This document shows, piece after piece, positions 12,501 through 23,068 of a stretch of DNA of 64,000 bases. Each line of letters starts with the position of its first letter. Positions within the stretch are counted from its first letter, which is position 1. The DNA lies in NCBI GenBank assembly GCA_030549205.1, contig JAUKTV010000015.1:1-64000 (forward strand), written 5' to 3'. Position numbers and translations under genes: made by a program. The notes beneath the pieces are model-generated. The model made no database searches. It had not been told where the DNA came from and saw nothing but the letters and a program-made list of their open reading frames with translations. The stretch is from Apiosordaria backusii. Its lineage: Eukaryota > Ascomycota > Sordariomycetes > Sordariales > Lasiosphaeriaceae.

Positions 12501-15040
12501 TATAACCGACCTATTTAAGAAAGAAGGTATATTACCTTTTATATTCCCGAACCGCATATATATTATATTTACATAATTATTACGATAATTTTAAAAGACG
12601 CTGATTTTATAATACTTTTATTTTATTTTATTAATTTATTTAAAAACTAATACTTTAATTTTCGCTATTAAAGTAGTACTTTCTTAAAAGTGAGGAAACC
12701 GCTGGTACTTTATAGCCTTTTATTTATATAAATTAATACTTATAAAAACCTAATATAATATTAAAGATTAGAAATTACTAGCTTTAATTAACGTATTTTA
12801 AATTTAAAGGTAATATTTACTATATATATCTATTCCTATTACTATATTTATTAATTACTTAAATTTAAAGTATTTAAAGATTAAATATAAACTAAGTCTC
12901 TATTAATTAAAGTAAAGCGATAACTTAGTGGCCTTTAACTTTATAATTTAATATTACTTAAGGGTTTAAAATCCTGTAAATAGCCTATCCTATAAGCTTA
13001 ATTATATGTTAGATTTATATACTGTCCTTGAAATAAACTAATTAATTAACCTTTTAAAGTTCCGGCTATTATATTTAAAGAAAAGTTTAAACTTATCTAT
13101 TTTTTATATACTATTTTACTATATAAAGGTTTTAAAAAAGAGGCTCCTATTAGTAGTAAACGAATCCTTTTTTAATTATAATTAAAATAAGTATTTAGTT
13201 TTAGAAAAGGACCTTATAATTAATTATAAAGATTTTATAAATAAAGAGTACGCTTTAGTCTTTCCTTTTCTTTATACTTTCCCTTCTTTACTTTTTTACT
13301 TTTAATAGTATTATATTATCGGTAAAGGTGCTTTATTAATAAAGGGTTAGTATAATATTTATATTTATACTTAAAATATAATTAAACTATAGGAAGTTAG
13401 TTACTAATAGAAAAGTTCTACTTATACTATCGTTAACCTTTTATAAGAAGAGATTATAAGAATAACGACCTTTTAAAAAGAAATAACCTTTATAATTAAA
13501 ATTAATAACCTTTTAGAAAAAGATAACCTTTATAGTTAAAATTAATAACCCTTTGGAAAGAGATAATCTATTAGGATTAATAACCCTTTGGAAAGAAATA
13601 ACCTATTTTATATTAAAATTAATAACCCTTCAGAAAAAGATAACCTATTAAAATTAATAATCCTTTAAAAAAGATAACTTATTTTATATTAATAAATATT
13701 TATATAATATTAGGAAATAGTTATTAAGTTAGGGATTAGAAGTATACTTAGGGTACGTAAAGGAAGCGCTATTGGAACGGTTATAAAGAGATTGCAGTTA
13801 AAAGATACTATACTTCTTTATATTAGCGATTTAAAGGAAGACTATTTAAATAATTTTAATAATAAAAAGCCTTCTGTAAATTAATTAATTATAAAAATAG
13901 TATAGGCCGTTTTTATAATAAAAGAATTAATTAAAGGTATAAATAATTAGTTACTTTAAAAATAATAAACCGACTTTAAAATATAAAAGCTTACTAATAA
14001 TCCTAACTGCTATTAAATAAAAGATAAATAAAACTTCTTCCAGTATATTAATAAAATTTATATATTAGTATGTATATAATAAACGACGCTTTAATGTTAT
14101 TATAATAATTAAATTATAAGTTACTATAAAGGAAGAAAGATAGAAAAGGTTTTAAAGTGTTATTTCTATTAACCGGCTATAAATAAAGACGTTAAGGTTT
14201 TTATTAAACTCTATATCCTTTATTAAAGGATTAAACTTTATTTATATTACCTTTATAAATTACTATTATTACTCTCTATCCTGTTTTAACCTTAAAAATA
14301 TATTATAATAAACTTTATTACTAAATTATTTACCTTAATTAATTAAAAAAGTAACTAACTATATAATACTATCTTAATAATAGTAAATAAGTTTATTAAA
14401 TTCGCTTTTTATATTACTACCATTAATAAGCTTATAACTTTAAACTTTATAAATCTATTTTTAAACTATATTTACCATCCCTATAACCTCCTAAAGTATA
14501 TTACTTTAAATAAAGGTTTATTATTTACTAATAATTTCTAAACTTACTTTTATAAATACCTATTAGTTTTTTATCATTTAAGTACTATATACTATTTATA
14601 AACTAATAGTTAAACTAAATAGTAAAATTAAATCTTAAAGTACTATTTATATATATATTACTCTTATAACTAGTTTAATTAAACCAATTACCTCTTCTTA
14701 ATAGAGAATACTTATAATACCTTTTAATATTCTATTATTTATAATAGCCCGGCTTACCTTTTATATAAATACTACCTTAAATGGCTTAATAATTTAGCTA
14801 TGCTAGTTAAAAGCGACGTCCCTATTATAAATAACCGCTTTAATAATATAATATAGTATTGTAAATAGGTAATAAGGATATTAGAGTATGTTAATTAATT
14901 ATATACTAAATATTATAATAAAAAAAGGAAGGATTAGTATTTTAAAGAGTAGGATTGGGTTATATTGTCGATTAAAAACTTTAACTAGTAACGTTTTAAT
15001 TAGAAGTTTTTTAATAAATTTATTAAACCTTTTTAAATCC
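9586..15040 (+). pseudogene. Degenerate Gypsy gag-pol
   Basis: Gag remnants occupy roughly 9.6-10.9 kb and end in a damaged zinc knuckle. The protease and reverse-transcriptase region runs from ~11.2 to 12.6 kb and RNase H from ~12.6 to 13.4 kb. Integrase follows from ~14.2 kb, with PF-Y--TTLNGLI-like and Y-R-YIT-like stretches. The RT block can be read almost continuously, with only the RIP-made stops breaking it. The original protein is deliberately not reconstructed. Confidence 0.82.
13455..13692. repeat. Imperfect tandem repeat inside the Gypsy element
   Basis: About six degenerate units share AAGATAACCT followed by ATTAATAACCCTTT. They alternate between a longer form with TATTAAAATTAA and a shorter form. 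The repeat falls between the RNase H and integrase remnants, so it may have coded a repetitive linker before mutation. Confidence 0.7.
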
Positions 15041-15550
15041 TTAAGGTTATAAGAGATTAAAAAATAGCCTACTAACTAAATCTCCTTAAATAATTCTATA
15101 TTTATAATATTTTTTTTATTTTTACTTTAAAACCATTTATAAAGAACTAAGCGATTACTGCTTAATAGTAAGAAACTGTAAACGTTAAACCTTAGCTTTA
15201 AAGCTATAAGGTAGAAAGTATTATAGGATATTAAGGCTTTTTTAAAAGCTATTAATATTTAATAAAGTAATTAAGATTTCCTAAAGAGGATAATTTAAGG
15301 TTATAAGAGATTAAAAAATAGCCTACTAACTAAATCTCCTTAAATAATTCTATATTTATAATATTTTTTTTATTTTTACTTTAAAACCATTTATAAAGAA
15401 CTAAGTGATTACTGCTTAATAGTAAGAAACTGTAAACGTTAAACCTTAGCTTTAAAGCTATAAGGTAGAAAGTATTATAGGATATTAAGGCTTTTTTAAA
15501 AGCTATTAATATTTAATAAAGTAATTAAGATTTCCTAAAGAGGATAATTT
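15041..15550. repeat. 254-bp tandem duplication within RIP-mutated Gypsy DNA
   Basis: The segment starting TTAAGGTTATAAGAG at 15041 recurs at 15295 (period 254 bp). The second copy ends at AGGATAATTT (15541-15550). I found a single difference, C in copy one and T in copy two within the AACTAAG-GATTACTG stretch. Both copies are equally AT-rich. Confidence 0.9.
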
Positions 15551-18529
15551 ATAAAAGCTTTAAGAGAATTTTAATAAAAATTTAATAAATCAATATAAAG
15601 TATTTTTATATAAAGGTTATTAAAGGAAAGGGGAGGTTAAAGTAAGTATTAATAAAAAGATAAAAAAGCAGATAGGGCTATAGTATTTATATAGTAAAGG
15701 TATAAAGGAAAAAACTATTTTTATAAAAATAATAAAGAAAATAAAGAAAGGAAGGGCAGTATAATAATAAATAATAATACTATTAAATTTAATATTATAG
15801 TTTTAGCCTTTAAATTAACTTTCTAAAGTAAAGAAGGAGAAGGAGGAGATAGAGTAAAATCTTATAAATAATTAATAACGTTTTTATATAATAAGAATGA
15901 TAGATTTATAAAAGAACGATACTTTTTTTAATCCCTATAAAAAGAGGAGGTAATAATAGAGGATTTTTAAAAAGAAACGGTAATAGGATATATAAAAATA
16001 GTATAAATAATGCAGCCATTATATAAAGCAAAATTATACTATTTTAAAAGGTTAAGACCTAAAAGATTAACGCTAAAGGCACGATCCTAATATACTACTA
16101 AGGTACCGACGTTTAAAGAAAGGACTTTTTTTTAAAGATTAACTCTTTAGAATATATTAAAAATATACAACGGTTATAAATAAAGTATATTTATAAAATA
16201 AGCGAGAAAAAAGGTTATATTAAGTATAAAGAAGTTAAATTATATAAGTTTAAAGTAAATAATATAATAAAGGATCTTTTTTAAGGTTTTACCTTAAGTA
16301 ATAACGGTATACTTTAATTATATATTTTTAGTATATTCGGTAATAAAAGAGGTGGTAAGATTTTAAAGTATTTATTTTATATTTTTAAAGTAAAAGGCTA
16401 TAATGTTAATAAAGTAAGTAGAAGTTATATTTAAGGTAGAGACGATAGCGATAATTAAAATAATAAAAGTAGCGATAGAAATAGTAAAAGTAAGTAAAAA
16501 GGAAGGGGTAGCGGTTAAAGTCCTTTTTATATAATAGAAGGTATATTAAATTTAAGCTTAGGCTTTTATAATACTTTAAAGGCGTTATTACTTTACAACC
16601 GCAGTATTAGTAAAAAAGTAACTTCTAGTTTTTTAAAGGAAGCAGACGGCGGTAGCTTTATAAAAGTAAAAGTCTTTTAATAAGTTTAAATTCTATTTTA
16701 TAAAGTTAATATAATCAAATTAAATATAATAAAAAGGCGAAATTCTTTTTTATTTTTTTACATTATTATAACGCTAAAGGTTAAAGAGTTTATCCTTAAC
16801 TATTATTAAACAGAATATAGCCTACTAAAATATTTAAAGAATTTAATATATTTTATTAAAATATTTATATTATATAAGGACCGCACTCTTTTATAGGGGA
16901 GGATAAGTTTATAGAATTATAGGGTTTTTTCTTTATAATATAATCTATATAACAGTATCCTATTCTATTAATTAACATAATACTTATAATAAAAAGGCAA
17001 CGATCTTACCTTTCTTATTAACCTAAAGTTAATAAAGGTATTTTACTTCTTTTTTTATATAAAGGACGTAATAAACGTAATTAACTATAAGTTAATATAA
17101 TACTTATAATATAAAGACAATAGAACTTATAATATAAAGGTAAGGAAAAGGTTATCATTATTATCGTTATTATCGTTATCGTTATTATTATCATTATCCT
17201 TTTATAAATTATGGTTAAAATATATATACTATAGAAGTAAATAGAAAGTATTTATTATATAGTAATACTTATAAAAGAAAGGGGAGATTAGGGGACCTCT
17301 TTTATTATTATCTTTGAAGGGATTGCCTTTAGGGGCATTAGCGGCGGCGGCGACGGTATTAATAACTGAAGGAAGGGTAATTGCAGTAAATATATTGTTA
17401 GTATTATTAGTAATTAATTAGGTTATATTTCCGGTATATATAGTTTATTCTTATTATAGTATTTACTTATAAGTTTAAAAAGAAAGTTACTATAGATATA
17501 AAGTTAGTAGCCTATTTAATAAAGTATTAAAAGTAAGTATAGGTATTTATAAAAAGAAAAGAGGGTTTATTTATATTTTAAAAAGACGTTAGGTTAGTAA
17601 TTATAAAACGATCTATAAATAAAGCGATTTATAAAATAGAAAGAAAAAACCTTATAAAAAACTGGAATTTAACGATAAGATTAAATTTTTATTAACTAAT
17701 TAATTATCAACGGTTATAAAGCTATCATTAGTAAAGTAAGTATAGTGTAGTTACTATAAAAGGGAGATTTACCGAAGTATAAAAGGTTAAAGGAAGAAAA
17801 GAAATAAAATAATAACAGTTATAAGGAAATAACGGAATAATTAAAAATAAAAAGTTAAGAGTTTAAACCTTTAAGTAATTACTTACTTTATAACCTTAAT
17901 AATTTAAGGTTAACCTATAAATTATAACTATATAATAATAATAGGCTTTAAAGAAAAAGAATAAAGCTTACTTATAAAAAGGTCTTTTAAAAAGCGTATT
18001 TAGGAAGTAGCCGACTTATAAATACTTTAAATACTACTTAAAAGTAATTAATAAAAGGAGGTTTATTTATTTTTCCCTTTTATTTCTCTACTTTTCCTTT
18101 ACTTTATTTAACTCTTCCTTTAACCTTTTCTTTTACTTTACTTTCTACCCTATAACGTTTCTTTAAATTACTAATAATATATTTATTAATAGACTATTAT
18201 TACTATATAAGGTCATTTAACCTTATAAATTTATTACCTTTATTTTATTTATAATATAGAGGTATATTACTTATAATTTACTATCTTTTTTTTATTTATA
18301 ATATAAAAGCGCTCAATTTATAATCTATTACTACCGCCTTTCTTTACTATATAACGTACTTACCTTTTACCTTCCTTTTTTTATTAACTTTATTACCGCC
18401 TTACTTATAACAAAAGGCCGACCTTTTTATATTATTTATTTAACTAATATCCTTCCTTAATTACTTAACCCTTTCCTTAATTTTATTATTATAAAGGACT
18501 TTAAAGACGGTTTCTAAAGATAGGAATTT
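15551..18529. other. Unassigned 3-kb RIP-mutated interior downstream of Gypsy integrase
   Basis: This DNA lies between the integrase remnant and the polypurine tract of the Gypsy element. It is AT-rich and purine-skewed on the + strand from 15.6 to 18.0 kb, then pyrimidine-rich from 18.06 to 18.48 kb. No domain can be recognised. It could be an extra open reading frame of this element lineage, a captured sequence, or a third inserted repeat whose borders are erased. Confidence 0.6.
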
Positions 18530-18542
18530 AAAAGGGGGAAGG
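18530..18542 (+). other. Polypurine tract of the Gypsy element
   Basis: AAAAGGGGGAAGG lies just upstream of the 3' LTR start at 18546, the normal place for the plus-strand primer. It kept its G run despite RIP of the neighbourhood. Confidence 0.75.
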
Positions 18543-18545
18543 CTT

Positions 18546-18956
18546 TATTAAGGTATAATTTAAATAGGCCTAAAAGATAGAGGTCCTAGGCTAGTAATGG
18601 AAGTATTTAATGGTCGGCGATTAATAGGCCTTTTAGGATTTATCGGTATAGTATAAACGACGTAACTGCAATAGCTAAATACTTATATATATACTTAACT
18701 AACGGTTAGATTAGAGCGAACCGTGGGATTTTGTAGTAGAAAGAGGTCTCCGAAGGAGGTGGTTAAGCCTAGGTCGCCGGTAGGGTATATAGGGTAGTAG
18801 GGTAGATCTGGGATTTTGGAAAGGCTAGAGTTTAGTGTGAGTGGAATAATATACCTACATTGAACTACCATCGTATTCTTATCGTGAACCCGTCGTATAC
18901 GTAGCGTAGGCTACTTGTTTAGCCTTACACTCTGACGTGTAGAAACTTCCCTGATA
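18546..18956 (+). repeat. 3' LTR of the Gypsy element (411 bp)
   Basis: It starts TATTAAGG (mutated TGTCAGGG) and ends CCCTGATA. The right ~200 bp keep most of their C and G while the left ~200 bp are strongly mutated, a mirror image of the 5' LTR. Confidence 0.93.
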
Positions 18957-19120
18957 ACTTACTATATTTCTGTCCTGCAGTACCTGCAAGGTACTATATT
19001 CTAGTACCCTAGCACTAAGCTATAGGTATTACGCATAAGACTTCCGCTGCACTGTGAGCTAGTGTATGAGCACTAATTACAGGGCCCTTAGGCCTGTAAT
19101 TGGCTATACCTATTCCAATA
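18957..19120 (+). repeat. 3' LTR of the Copia element, second segment
   Basis: It continues the LTR after the nested insertion (ACTTACTATATTTC to TATTCCAATA) and matches 2341-2516 of the 5' LTR. It is clearly less mutated than that 5' counterpart. The Copia target duplication TTAAT follows at 19121. Confidence 0.92.
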
Positions 19121-19790
19121 TTAATCTATATTCTTAATCTAAAGCCTCTACTTATTATTATTAAAATTATCTATACTATCCTTAAAAAATATTTATTTAT
19201 AACTACTAATATTATTAACCTTAATAAAAGTATCGAATTATAACGTTTAATTTTTAAAGTCTAAGTTTTAATTAAAAAAAAGGTAATTAAATATAAAGGA
19301 TAGTTTATTTTTAATAAATTTAAAGCAAATTCTAATACCTATATATTATAGTATATTAATAAAGAAAAGGTAAAAGATTGAATATAATTTAAAACATAGA
19401 AAGAACTTAAAATCTAAATATAAAATACGGTTATTATTATTTATAAAATATTATAAAAAGTAAATAATTAATTCATAAATAATAAAATTAAGTTAATATC
19501 TAACAATATATATAATTAAATTATTATATATAAAAGATTTTATAAGTTTTTAATATATTAAAATATAGCCTTTAAGGTATTATTTACTAAAATAAGGAGT
19601 TATTAAAAGAAGGTTAAATATATATTAAAGTATTAAAAACTAAAGAAGGTATATAAGCTTACTATATATATCGAATTTTAAATTATATTAATAAGGAAAG
19701 GAAAGGCATTAAGAAGGTTAAGCCTATATTACAGGCTAAATACAGCAATCTACCTACTATAATATTTAAAAGGAGACTATGGACTGATTT
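19121..19790. other. RIP-mutated AT-rich flank
   Basis: The AT-rich composition matches the LTR elements, but the sequence lies outside the Copia target duplication, so it is an older mutated repeat into which the Copia element jumped. All frames are closed. Faint coding-like stretches on the + strand around 19.45-19.68 kb cannot be named. It ends abruptly near 19785, where normal composition resumes. Confidence 0.7.
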
Positions 19791-20253
19791 ACTAGACTAC
19801 GGGTATAGATAGGTTTAGCTGTTGATGTTACCGTTGTTCTCGTAGCTGTGGTTTCTGGGGTTAGGTAAGGTTGTAACCTGGTTGGCCTCCGAGATCTTGG
19901 AGTCAGCCAAGAAATGCATCTGTATTATCTTTGCCCCGACAAAGGCTTGGACTCTGGATTGGATTTCACACGTTGTTTTGCAAGTTCTTGGAGGGCCACG
20001 AGGCGGAATACGAGGTGTTGCCTGCTAACATTGGGGGTCACTTTGAGAGAATCATGTTCGTTCTGGAGAGGTGGGAGAAAAAGTAGACTTGGCTGAACAA
20101 ATATTAGACATTCAGTTTCCTATGTTGTGGCGCGTGGCATTCTGAGGACTATCATGTAGTATACGCTGCAACAATCCTCGCTCTCTCGGAAGCGGTTCTG
20201 AGAAGAGTTGTTTAGTGGCTTACACATGTCAATCAGGTCTTGTAGGGTAAAGC
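19791..20253. other. Intergenic DNA at the edge of the AT-rich block
   Basis: Normal base composition; no gene, RNA or repeat recognised. It probably holds the 3' end of the GH43 transcription unit. Confidence 0.5.
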
Positions 20254-21341
20254 TTACATCGGAATGACATATCCATGCCTAGGATTCTTCGGCAAATTGG
20301 CATTCTTGACAACGGTCCACTTCCCCTTCGAAATGTCTGTTGTTGTGAATGGCAGATAACCGCCCTCACCACGCATGTAGTCGTCAATCCACAGATGCCA
20401 CTTCTGACATGTCAGTGTGATATTCCAGGTTTTTATAGCACCACTCTTAGGGGTACATACCTTCTTCGGATCCTTATTATCCCTAAAAACCAACGGGCCC
20501 TCTCCAGCGGGCATCCCGCCATTTGCCCCAATTCTCTCACTGACCTTCTTCCACGGCCCCTCTGGACTATCAGCAACATTCTGTTGAATGAGCTCATCAG
20601 GCCCATTCTTGCTAAACCAATAGTATTTCCCTGTCTCCTTTTCCAACGCAATAGTGGCGTCCATCCCCAACCGATTGAACTCCACGGCTCGAGAGAACGT
20701 CTTGAAATCTTCGGTATATGTCTTCATAAGAACAAGCTGGCTATTAAGCTTGCTGGTGAAGTAAACGAGGAACTTATTTTTGACTGGATCCCAAATCGCA
20801 TCTGGAGCCCAAGCCATCGCCGCTTCCGGGGGTGCCACTGTGGTGAATGTCGGACCTGTCCACGTTGCAAGGTCATTGGACTCCCAGACGTGAATGGATT
20901 TGGATCCGTTGCAGGTGTAGCAGGTCCCATTGTTCCAGCCCCGGCCCCAGACTTTGAGGTCGGTGGCGATCATCCAGAATTTTGAGCGGTCAGGCGCGAT
21001 GATGATCGATGGGTCACGGATACCGCCCATGCCAAAGAAGGAGGTCAGAACAGGGTCACCTTTGTTGAGGGTGGTCCATGATGTTGGGTCGTTGTTGTTG
21101 CTGACTGCCATGTAGACTTGTTCGCCATTTGGTAGACGCTCGCCGGTGAACTGTATGTTGTCAGCATCATCAATTACATGGGTCTGGCCTTCGTAATACG
21201 AACATATGTATAGAGGTAGTCTGTAAAGTTCGCAACTGGTGCCTGTCGTTCATCAAGGCTGTGGCCGCGTAGGGCTGCCAAGGGCGTCCCTTGTGCCACA
21301 TGGGCGGCTGCGAGAATGGTGGAGCAGAGAACGCCAAGCAT
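20254..21341 (-). pseudogene. Secreted GH43-family glycoside hydrolase with one frameshift
   Basis: The gene starts at ATG 21341 with a signal peptide (MLGVLCSTILAAAHVAQG) and reads as far as NFTDYLYTYV. The frame then has to change by one base between ~21190 and 21210 to continue as YYEGQTHVID and the main frame, which runs to 20254. No GT-AG intron can explain the switch. The five-bladed propeller signatures of GH43 are present: catalytic-base Asp in MGGIRDPSII, the modulating Asp in WAPDAIWDP, and the acid Glu in AGEGPLVF. A 57-nt phase-0 intron at 20404-20460 (GTATGT, branch CTGAC, TGTCAG) is a multiple of three and stop-free, so it reads through falsely. The family removes arabinose or xylose side chains from hemicellulose. 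The lesion may be real or a sequencing indel; without it the gene looks complete. Confidence 0.82.
20404..20460 (-). other. 57-nt stop-free intron in the GH43 gene
   Basis: On the minus strand it runs GTATGT...CACTGACATGTCAG. Removing it joins DNKDPKK to WHLWIDDYM, the normal GH43 continuity. Its length is a multiple of three, so the unspliced message stays in frame. Confidence 0.82.
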
Positions 21342-23068
21342 CTTGGTTCAGTAGGTAAGTGGCGATACGATGAGATTGGCGCGCTTGTTGATATCGCCAA
21401 CTTCACCGCCAGATCTTATACTGTCTTGAACCATCACGCTTGTCCACCTACACGGACAATTTTTCTCCGTCGGCTTCCTCCGCACCCAATGTTGTGGTTG
21501 CGAATGGACAATCCATTTATCATGCAGGTGATGCGAGATGCGCACAAATGGGAATTCACAGGCGGGTCGTTTCGGTCGGCCGTTAGTTTTTGCACCTCTC
21601 AAATTATGTAGAGGCGTAGTAGGCTAATATATCTCTGTAGACTTGGGATTAGGGGTAATCTCGTGGCTAAGAGCCGCATCGTCACTATGCCAAGCCCTTG
21701 AAAGTTCTCAGCACAAGGCTGATGTTGCCTCTTGGATGGTGGTCTTGTGTGGTGTGGAAATGTTGTCAGCCTTTTAGAATAAGATTTCCAGGAAATAGAG
21801 TCGCCTTGGATTCAAGAAACGAGGCTATGGGCATATACCCCAGCCGTCAAAAGCCACGGGCTAGGTACCTAGGGGACTCGGAGGATCAGGGGTTCAGGGG
21901 TAATTCGGCAAAGCACCTCAATGCCAAGGTACCTAGATAGATGATGAGTCCTTAAGCATGGCATTTCTACATCACTGTTTTGTTTGATGTTTGTTGGCGA
22001 TCTCCAGGTAATGCTCAGTCACGGCAGCAGTCAGTCGATGATACCACTGACCGATGCAGGCCGTTAGCCGATGACACAGCAGGCTAGAATCATAAAAAAG
22101 GGTCATACTGCAAAAGTTAAAAGCTGTGGTGACGAATGCGTCTGTCTCACATAAGATGAGAAGTATTGAGCTCATGAAGAAGCTCTACAGGCCCATCAAT
22201 CTCATAATACCATTGAGGAGCTATCAAGTGAGGTGTCGAAGTAGTATCCGGGGGTTATAGTAACGTAGGGGTTTGGTAACCAGATTCACTTATAATTCCT
22301 GTGATAGCTTAGATCCCACGTAAACCTGCTCGACACCCAATCAATTAATCATCTTGATTCACTTGCCGTGCCACTCGCCCCTACGATTTCAGGACTTCAC
22401 CAAATAGTCACACGGGAAACCAGCTAGAAAGTTCTTCACGCCTAGCACGCTTAGGAGTCTTCATTTGTCGCTTCGGTCTTCATCGAGCTTTATCTTCTTC
22501 AAGACCTCCATGCTCAGGCGATCCACGGGATACCGATCTATGGATATTATAGGCGGCAAGTGACCTGCGAAATGGTTTAATCCAAGTCTAAGATATAGTG
22601 AGATCTAAACAGCCACTGCCATATGTTCTCCTCATCATGCCAAATTCTACAGTGTCCGTCCGGTATCAAATAAGGTGGTATGCTCCGGAGCTGTGGATCT
22701 GGCTGTTGATCCGAATGTTGCTCCGAAGTCAGTGCTTGAGGTACGCAGATCCTTACCTTCACAAATGGATCTCTTGCTCTAATCACGATGGGGCTCTATA
22801 CCTATCCACCGCTATATTCACTGCTGTTGTCGCCTGCGAGTCTCCACACCACAGACAAAGTTCTTTTTCCATCCCCACAGCTGTTTTCTCCTCTTTCTTG
22901 ATCATTCTACATCATCAAGTTTCCTTTCTATCTGCGATTCTTCAGGTCTTGGAGCCCTGATACACGCCGCACGCAAAAGTTTCCGTTGCTTCTTCGCTTC
23001 TGTGAGTATATGTATATTGGCGGGCATAATGTGATCACGCTGACAGACATATTTGCAGGGCCTCAGCC
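21342..23068. other. Intergenic region between GH43 and the F-box/ankyrin locus
   Basis: No convincing coding frame. It contains the perfect 12-bp palindrome CTAGGTACCTAG at 21861-21872 and another GGTACCTAG near 21929, members of a TAGGTA/TACCTA motif that recurs between genes in this window. It presumably holds both 5' regions, since the flanking genes are divergent. Confidence 0.5.

Larger units (their letters stand above)
9175..18956 (+). mobile_element. RIP-mutated Ty3/Gypsy LTR retrotransposon nested in the Copia 3' LTR
   Basis: The element is 9,782 bp with 411-bp LTRs running from TGTCAGGG to CCCTGATA (mutated CCCTGACA, the inverted complement of the start). The target duplication is ACCTA at 9170-9174 and ACTTA at 18957-18961; the one difference is a RIP-type transition. 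In the + orientation a gag-like region comes first, with a remnant CCHC knuckle near 10.9 kb. Reverse transcriptase follows at ~11.87-12.55 kb (VNYRALNKITLKN, IDLKD-type and YLDD-type boxes, the last read as YLNN), then integrase at ~14.2-15.0 kb. Reverse transcriptase before integrase is the Gypsy order. A polypurine tract lies just before the 3' LTR. All frames are closed by RIP stops. Confidence 0.92.
1651..19120 (+). mobile_element. RIP-mutated Ty1/Copia LTR retrotransposon (host of nested insertion)
   Basis: The element is bounded by LTRs that start TGTTAAAC and end CCAATA (originally probably CCAACA), with an exact 5-bp target duplication TTAAT at 1646-1650 and 19121-19125. Without the nested element it is about 7.7 kb. 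The internal part is riddled with stops but recognisable on the + strand. Integrase C-terminal core remnants lie around 5.6-6.2 kb. Reverse-transcriptase remnants follow at about 6.83-7.35 kb, with a Copia core reading like GLDF-KTF, then IDF-K-FFNSYLKKKELY and a YVDD-type box seen as YINN. Integrase before reverse transcriptase is the Copia order. A purine-rich run at ~8455-8467 precedes the 3' LTR. No function can remain. Confidence 0.9.

Noticed and set aside
2517..19120. CRISPR-like or satellite arrays in the AT-rich block
   Set aside because: The repetitive look comes from RIP-lowered complexity. Only the 254-bp duplication and the 13455-13692 repeat are real tandem arrays.
20275..20985. 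A 236-codon plus-strand frame opposite GH43
   Set aside because: It lies antisense to the GH43 domain, has no domain of its own, and spans the GH43 intron.
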